A stretch of 64,000 bases of DNA. Origin: Urbifossiella limnaea. Its GTDB lineage: Bacteria; Planctomycetota; Planctomycetia; Gemmatales; Gemmataceae. The position numbers and the translations under genes were made by a program. Under the pieces are notes generated by a model. It was not told the origin of the DNA, ran no database searches, and saw nothing but the letters and a program-made list of their open reading frames with translations. Shown here one piece after another: positions 59,277-64,000 of the stretch (position 1 is its first letter; every line of letters begins with the position of its first letter). The DNA is taken from NCBI RefSeq assembly GCF_007747215.1, contig NZ_CP036273.1:5998322-6062321 (forward strand). The letters are read 5' to 3'.

Positions 59277-61000
59277 TCAGGGAACCGGCGGCGAGTTCAG
59301 GCCCGGGTCGAGTTCGCGGGCGCGGTTGAAGTCGGCCCGCGCGGCGTCGGCGCGGCCGAGCGGCTGGTACGCCAGCCCGCGGTTGTACACGCACCACGCT
59401 CGGCCGGGGCCAGCGCCGCGTAAGCCGCGACCGCCGCCAGCGCCCCCGCAGCGTCGCCGGTCCGCAACCGACACCCGCCGACGTGGTAGTTCGCTCACGG
59501 CGAGCCCGGGTCGAGCAGGGCGGCGCGGTCGAGGTGCGGCGCCGCCGCGGTCGGGTCTCCCGCCGCGATCCGCACGCGGCCGAGGGCCAGGTGGTCCCAC
59601 GCGGTGCGGCACGGGGTCGCGGCGGCGCGGCGGGTCGCTTCCTCGGAAGCGGGTGTGTCGCCGAGACACACAACTGTGCGGCACGGGCCAGGTCCAGTGC
59701 CGGCCGCGGGCCGTCGAGCCGGTCGGCACGCCTCTCGACGGCTGCTCCGCGAGGTGCCGGCGCAGGTCGGCGGCGACCGCGGCCGCGCTCGGGTAGCGGG
59801 CGGCGGGGTCGGCGGCGGTGCAGCGTGCCACCAGCGCCGCCGGCGACGGCGGCACGCGCGCCCAGTTCAGCGCCTCGCCGAGGACGTGGCCCAGCGCGAA
59901 CACTTCGCCGCGGGCGTCGACGGCGCGCGACACCGGCTCCAGCCACTTCACCGCCTCCACGGCCGCGGCCTGTTCGGGCGGCATGTACCCGGGAGTGCCC
60001 CGAGCACCAGCGGCGGCACGCCCCCGCCGCGAGCGGGGCGCGGGCCGGGTGGAAGTCAAGCAGCATCGGCGTGCCGTCGGCCGCGAGGAGGACGTTCGAC
60101 GGCTTCACGTCCAGGTGGAGCAGCCCGCGGTCGTGGGCGTACTGGAGCGCGTCGGCGAGGCACGCCACGACCCAGCACACGGCGTCGGTGTAGCTCGCCC
60201 GCTCGATCGCCGCCCACGCCGGGCCGCGTGGCGGCGCGGGGGCGGACGTGGGTTCGCGCAGCGCCGTGAGCAGGTCGGCGCCGCCGACGCGGCGCTCGGC
60301 GGCCTTCAGCGCCACGGCGAGGGTGGCGCCGCCGAAGTACGGCTGACACAGCCCGTCGAGCCCGACCTCGGCGAACCGGTGGGCGGCGTACAGCGGCACG
60401 ACGTGCGTGTGCCGGAGCCGCGCCAGCGACAGGTGCTCGTCGCCGCCGGCGGGGACCAGCTTCAGCACCACGGGCCGGTCGGCGAGCGCCGGTTGAACCG
60501 CGACGAAGACGGGGCCGACGGCGCCGCGCCCGGGCTCGGCGACGAGCCGGAACTCGCCGAGGACTTGGCCGGCGGCGGGGAAGAGCGGCGCCGGCGGGGG
60601 GCCGAGCGCGGCCTGGCAGCGGACGAGTGCCCGCACCTGCGCCGCCCACGCGGGGAGGAGCCGCCACGACGTCGGCATCGGTCGGCTCGACGTACTCGTC
60701 CCGGAGGGCGAGTTACTCGGCGATCAGTTCGAGGGCGGCGTCGGGGTCGGCGCGGAGGCGCGGGTGGCGGCGGGCGTAGTCGGCGGCGGTGGGCCGCGCG
60801 CCGGCGCGCCACCGGGCGACCATGTTCGCGGCGAACCGCCCGGCCTCGGACAGCGGCAGCCGGGCGGCGCGGAGGACGGGGGCGGTGGACGGCACCGAGA
60901 CGGAACTGGCCAGCTTCTTCGCCGGCGACCCGGGCAGCCGGCAGGGCGTCGAGCCGGGCGTCGTGACGACCGACGACGGCACCACGTCGACCGTCGGCAC
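59277..61000 (-). pseudogene. Decayed planctomycete Ser/Thr kinase gene
   Basis: A kinase-TPR gene split over all three minus-strand frames. The N-terminal RPTAADYARRHPRLRADPDAALELIAE segment (near 60715-60820) stops at a TAA that interrupts ELIAE*LALRDEY. The kinase then resumes in another frame (GEFRLVAEPGRGAVGPV, DVKPSNVLLAADGT). It shifts frame again near 60020 into GTPGYMPPEQ and DPAARYPSAAAVAADLRRHL. It shifts near 59660, meets a TGA at about 59496 after HLDRAALLDPGSP, then continues to ELDPGLN at 59277. HRD is degenerate (HLDVKPSN). At least three frameshifts and two stops argue for a pseudogene, unless the assembly is poor here. Confidence 0.75.
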
Positions 61001-61592
61001 CGACGTGGCGAGCGGCGAGGCACGGCTGTTCGCGCCGGACGGTCGCGGCCGCGGCCGACTCGGCCGTCACGGCAGCGTCGGCGCCCCGCCGTTCGAGGGC
61101 TCGTCGCTCACTGGGGCCGACGCGACGGCGGTCGAAGCGGCACTCACCGCCGCGACCTACGACGGCACCGGCACTCTCAGCACGCTCTCGACCACGCCCG
61201 GCGGCGCGCCCACGTCCGACGACGCGGACGTGACCGTGTCCGTGGACATCGACACCGCGACCATCACGGCCGCGGACGACGCCCCGCTGCGGCTGCTGAA
61301 CGTGACCGGCACCGTGACGCTGACCGTCGGCGACGTGGCGCCGGTGCGTTACGCCTTCACCGGGACCCTGAGCCTGGCCGGCGGCACCGCCGACGCCCCG
61401 CGCGGCGGCCTCACCATTCGCGCCACGCCGACCGGCAGCGCTACCGACTACACGCTCGACGGCGTGGTCGCCGACGACACCGTGACCGTGAGCTGGCTCG
61501 TGGTGTCCGACCGCTCGACCGGTTCGGGCGGCAGCATCCTCCAGGTCCGCACGGTACGCGCCGCCGACCCGCTAACGCTGACCCAGGCGTGA
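60789..61592 (+). CDS. Possible beta-rich secreted-type protein, start uncertain
   Basis: The ORF opens at 60789, but its first ~100 codons are antisense to the decayed kinase and look non-coding. Residues about 105-267 are credible: Thr/Asp/Gly-rich beta sequence such as TITAADDAPLRLLNVTGTVTLTV and GGLTIRATPTGSATDYTLDGV, the style of an extracellular domain. In-frame GTGs at 60963 and 61005 are possible starts. No signal peptide is seen. It could be a 3' remnant of a larger gene. It ends 72 bp before the metalloprotease-like gene. Confidence 0.4.
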   Translation: MGRAPARHRATMFAANRPASDSGSRAARRTGAVDGTETELASFFAGDPGSRQGVEPGVVTTDDGTTSTVGTDVASGEARLFAPDGRGRGRLGRHGSVGAPPFEGSSLTGADATAVEAALTAATYDGTGTLSTLSTTPGGAPTSDDADVTVSVDIDTATITAADDAPLRLLNVTGTVTLTVGDVAPVRYAFTGTLSLAGGTADAPRGGLTIRATPTGSATDYTLDGVVADDTVTVSWLVVSDRSTGSGGSILQVRTVRAADPLTLTQA

Positions 61593-61663
61593 GCGGCGAA
61601 TCGCGTCGGCCGGGTACCGCGGCTACAATGCGCGGCACCCGCCCCCCTTCGCCCCGGAGCGCC

Positions 61664-63490
61664 ATGCACACCCGTCCGCGCGTCGCCCTGGAAGTGCTCG
61701 AAGCCCGCGAGGTGCCGGCGGTCAACGTCGTCGTCGATTACTCGTTCGACGCCTCCGGCTTCTTCGCCGACGCCACCCGCCGGGCCGTCGTGGAGCAGGC
61801 CGCGGCCGACCTCGGCGCCCGCCTCGACACGCCGCTCGCCGCCGTCGATCCGAGTGGGAACAGTTGGACCGAGATCTTCACGAACCCGGCCACCGGCGGC
61901 ACCGGCCGCGTCAGCAACGCCGCGCTCCCGGCGAACACGCTCGTGGTGTACGTCGGCGCCCGCGAGCTGGGCAGCAGCACCATCGGCTCCGGCGGCCCCG
62001 GCACGTTCTCGGCGTCGGGCTCGTCGGCATTCCGGACGCTGCTGCGCACCCGCGCCCCGAACGGCTCCACCGCCTGGGGCGGCAGCGTCGCCTTCGACGC
62101 CAACACGAACTGGTACTTCGGCACGAGCGCCGCCGGCATCGGCCGCACCCAGACCGACTTCTACTCCGTCGCCGTCCACGAGATCGGCCACGTCCTCGGC
62201 GTCGGCACGTCGTCGCGCTGGACGGCGCAGATCAGCGGCGGCACCTTCGTCGGCCCGAACGCCGTCGCGGTGTACGGCGGGCCGGTGCCGCTGGCGTCGG
62301 GCGGCGCCCACTGGCGCGACGGCGTCACCGTGAACGGCCAGCCTGCGAGCCTCGACCCGACCACGACCACCGGCACCCGCATCCCGTTCTCGGCGCTCGA
62401 CTTCGCGGCGCTCGAAGACATCGGCTGGACGGTCGGCGACGGCACCACGACCACCCCGGTGACGACGCAAGCGACGACCCGCCCGTGGGCCGGCACCTGG
62501 ACCTCGCTCGCCGGCCGCGACGTGGTCGTCCTCAGCGGCGTGACCGCCGGCACCGCCCGCGCCTTCGTGGCGAACGCGGCCGGCACCCTCACCGCGGTCG
62601 GGCCGACGATCACGCCGTTCGTGGGCGGCTCGGTGGTGCGTGCCACGGTCGGCGACTTCAACGGCGACGGCACCGCCGACCTGGCGTTCGCCACCGGGCC
62701 GGGTTCGACCGCGGCGGTGCGGATCCTGAACGGCCGGACCGGCGCCGACCTGGGCGGCCTGACGACGGTGCTGGACGGCTTCGGCGGCGGCGTGTACGTC
62801 GCGGCCGGCGACCTGGACGGCGACGGCCGCGACGAGCTGGCCGTGTCCGCGGACGCCGGCGGCGGCACCCGCGTCACCGTTTTCCGCGTGGCGCGCACGC
62901 TCACCGCGGCGGCCGACTTCATCGCGCTGGACGACCCGAACTTCCGCGGCGGCAGCCGGGTGGCGGTCGGCGACGTGAACCGCGACGGCACGGCCGACCT
63001 GGTGGTGGGGGCCGGCATCGGCGGCGGCCCGCGGGTGGCGGTGTACGCGGGCAAGTCGGTTCTGTCTGGCTCGCCGTCGCGGCTGATCCCCGACTTCTTC
63101 GCGCTCGACTCGTCGCTGCGGAGCGGCGTGTTCATCACGGCCGCGGACCTGGACGCGGACGGCTACGCGGACCTGGCCTACGGCACCGGCGACACCGGCG
63201 GCCCGCGGTTACGGATCGTGTCGGGGGCGGTACTGGTGGCGAACCCGGGCGTACGGGCCGACCAGTTGCCGGCGGTGGCCGACTTCTTCGCGTTCGACGA
63301 GACCGACCGGAGCGGCCTGCGGGTGGCCGCCCGCGACCTGACCGGCGACGGCCGCGCCGAGCTAGTGGTGGCGAGCGGCGCGAAGGCAGCGGCGCGGGTG
63401 CGGGTGCTGTCGCTCGCGGGCCTGGCGACGGCGCCGACGTTCGACCCGTTCAACGGCGTGGCGGCGCTGGACGGCGTGTACGTGGGCTGA
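61664..63490 (+). CDS. Secreted matrixin-like and FG-GAP repeat protein
   Basis: 608 residues from ATG 61664 (ATG 61628 is possible). It opens PRVALEVLEAREVPA, the LExLExRxxPA-type N-terminal motif of large planctomycete surface proteins, in place of a standard signal peptide. A metalloprotease-like domain contains HEIGHVLGVG (172-181); the position of the third matrixin His is Thr182, so the zinc site may be incomplete or completed elsewhere. From ~330, five FG-GAP/VCBS repeats carry DxDxDG-type calcium loops (GDFNGDGTADL, GDLDGDGRDEL, GDVNRDGTADL, ADLDADGYADL, RDLTGDGRAEL). Probably an adhesive or degradative surface protein. Confidence 0.88.
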   Translation: MHTRPRVALEVLEAREVPAVNVVVDYSFDASGFFADATRRAVVEQAAADLGARLDTPLAAVDPSGNSWTEIFTNPATGGTGRVSNAALPANTLVVYVGARELGSSTIGSGGPGTFSASGSSAFRTLLRTRAPNGSTAWGGSVAFDANTNWYFGTSAAGIGRTQTDFYSVAVHEIGHVLGVGTSSRWTAQISGGTFVGPNAVAVYGGPVPLASGGAHWRDGVTVNGQPASLDPTTTTGTRIPFSALDFAALEDIGWTVGDGTTTTPVTTQATTRPWAGTWTSLAGRDVVVLSGVTAGTARAFVANAAGTLTAVGPTITPFVGGSVVRATVGDFNGDGTADLAFATGPGSTAAVRILNGRTGADLGGLTTVLDGFGGGVYVAAGDLDGDGRDELAVSADAGGGTRVTVFRVARTLTAAADFIALDDPNFRGGSRVAVGDVNRDGTADLVVGAGIGGGPRVAVYAGKSVLSGSPSRLIPDFFALDSSLRSGVFITAADLDADGYADLAYGTGDTGGPRLRIVSGAVLVANPGVRADQLPAVADFFAFDETDRSGLRVAARDLTGDGRAELVVASGAKAAARVRVLSLAGLATAPTFDPFNGVAALDGVYVG

Positions 63491-63563
63491 GGCCCGCGTC
63501 GTATCATGGCCGCAGGAGGTGGCCTGTGCCCGCTCACGACCGGACCGACACCGACACATTCGC

Positions 63564-63941
63564 ATGACCCGGGTCGCCGTCGTCCGCCGGTGGGTGCTCG
63601 GGCTGGCGTTCGTCGCCGCCGGGGTCAACCACTTCGTTCAGCCCGACTTCTACACCCGAATCATGCCGCCGTGGCTGCCGTGGCACGCGGAACTCGTGCT
63701 CCTCAGCGGCGTCGCCGAGGTCGCGCTCGGGTTGCTGGCGCTGCCGTCCCGCACCGCACCCGCCGCCGGGTGGGGGCTCGTCGCGCTCCTCGTCGCCGTC
63801 TTCCCGGCGAACGTCCACATGGCGCTGCACCCGGAGCTGTTCCCCGAGATTCCGGCGTGGGTGCTGCTGGCGCGGCTGCCGTTCCAGGGCGTGTTTATGT
63901 GGTGGGCGTACCGCTGGACGCGCCCCGCGGGGGGCACCTGA
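63564..63941 (+). CDS. Small DoxX-like membrane protein
   Basis: 125 residues with four hydrophobic segments (about 5-22, 40-60, 66-85, 97-118). The start WVLGLAFVAAGVNHFVQPDFYTRIMPPWLP matches the DoxX/DUF417-type opening with its loop GVNHFxxPxFY. Such proteins are thought to be membrane redox or stress components; the role is uncertain. Its TGA overlaps the ATG of the next gene by one base, so the two are co-translated. Confidence 0.78.
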   Translation: MTRVAVVRRWVLGLAFVAAGVNHFVQPDFYTRIMPPWLPWHAELVLLSGVAEVALGLLALPSRTAPAAGWGLVALLVAVFPANVHMALHPELFPEIPAWVLLARLPFQGVFMWWAYRWTRPAGGT

Positions 63942-64000
63942 TGCGCGTGTCCGTCGCGCTCTGTACGTACAACGGCGAGCGGTTCCTACCGGCGCAGCTC
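63941..64000 (+). CDS. Family 2 glycosyltransferase, 5' fragment
   Basis: The first 20 codons reach the end of the window. MRVSVALCTYNGERFLPAQL is the standard GT2 nucleotide-sugar-binding start (S-V-x-x-C-T-Y-N-G). Nothing more can be said. The TGATG junction with the preceding gene suggests an operon. Confidence 0.75.
   Translation, partial: MRVSVALCTYNGERFLPAQL

Noticed and set aside
1-64000. tRNA and rRNA genes
   Set aside because: The spacers were read for acceptor and T-arm patterns; nothing convincing was found, although without a covariance search a tRNA could be missed.

Overview
The window is high-GC DNA with the gene content of a planctomycete, most likely Gemmataceae. The indicators are a DUF1549/DUF1553 protein followed by two DUF1501 proteins and a large Ig-like secreted protein, a DUF1080 protein, PknB-type kinases with DWG instead of DFG and C-terminal TPRs, Flp pilins, GT87/GT39-type membrane glycosyltransferases, a secreted protein opening with an LExLExRxxPA-like motif, and many intergenic inverted repeats. 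No rRNA, tRNA or CRISPR array was seen. The assignment rests on recognition of protein families, not on a database search.

Layout. 1-5.8 kb: core metabolism (PanD, YgfZ-type folate protein, degenerate LarA-like protein, chorismate-lyase-like protein, IlvD). 6-10.6 kb: two near-identical Flp pilins, two TlpA lipoproteins, gamma-glutamyltransferase, MetF. 10.7-20.8 kb: a minus-strand run with two unusual signal peptidases, LepA, a YbgC-type thioesterase and an ExbB-like/ExbD-like/unknown/GTPase cluster. 21-24.3 kb: a proline-rich CxxCH protein and a GT39-type enzyme. 24.4-31.7 kb: the DUF1549-DUF1501-DUF1501-Ig cluster, each junction carrying a long inverted repeat. 32-36.3 kb: methyltransferase, GT87, SucD and a membrane protein. 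36.3-42 kb: a signalling island with a truncated FGE-like gene, a stand-alone RyR domain protein, a divergent TPR/SLOG-like/class III cyclase protein and a Ser/Thr kinase. 42-49.9 kb: cyclase-fold protein, repeat protein, adenylate-kinase-like protein, enolase-superfamily enzyme, double-domain cyanophycinase, MscL. 49.9-58.7 kb: ABC exporter set, GT87 and QueC carrying an intein, with QueF divergent. 58.7-64 kb: BON protein, small membrane protein, a decayed kinase gene, a matrixin-like/FG-GAP protein, a small membrane protein and the first codons of a GT2 enzyme.

The strongest leads are (1) a 454-residue intein with LAGLIDADG endonuclease motifs inside QueC; (2) the RyR protein divergent from a TPR-SLOG-cyclase protein whose two purine-selecting cyclase residues are both Asn, which looks like a nucleotide-signalling or conflict system; (3) an ExbB/ExbD-like pair linked to a membrane-anchored GTPase; and (4) several unrelated families of long, often perfect inverted repeats in the spacers, one of which supplies the N-terminal codons of a secreted protein.
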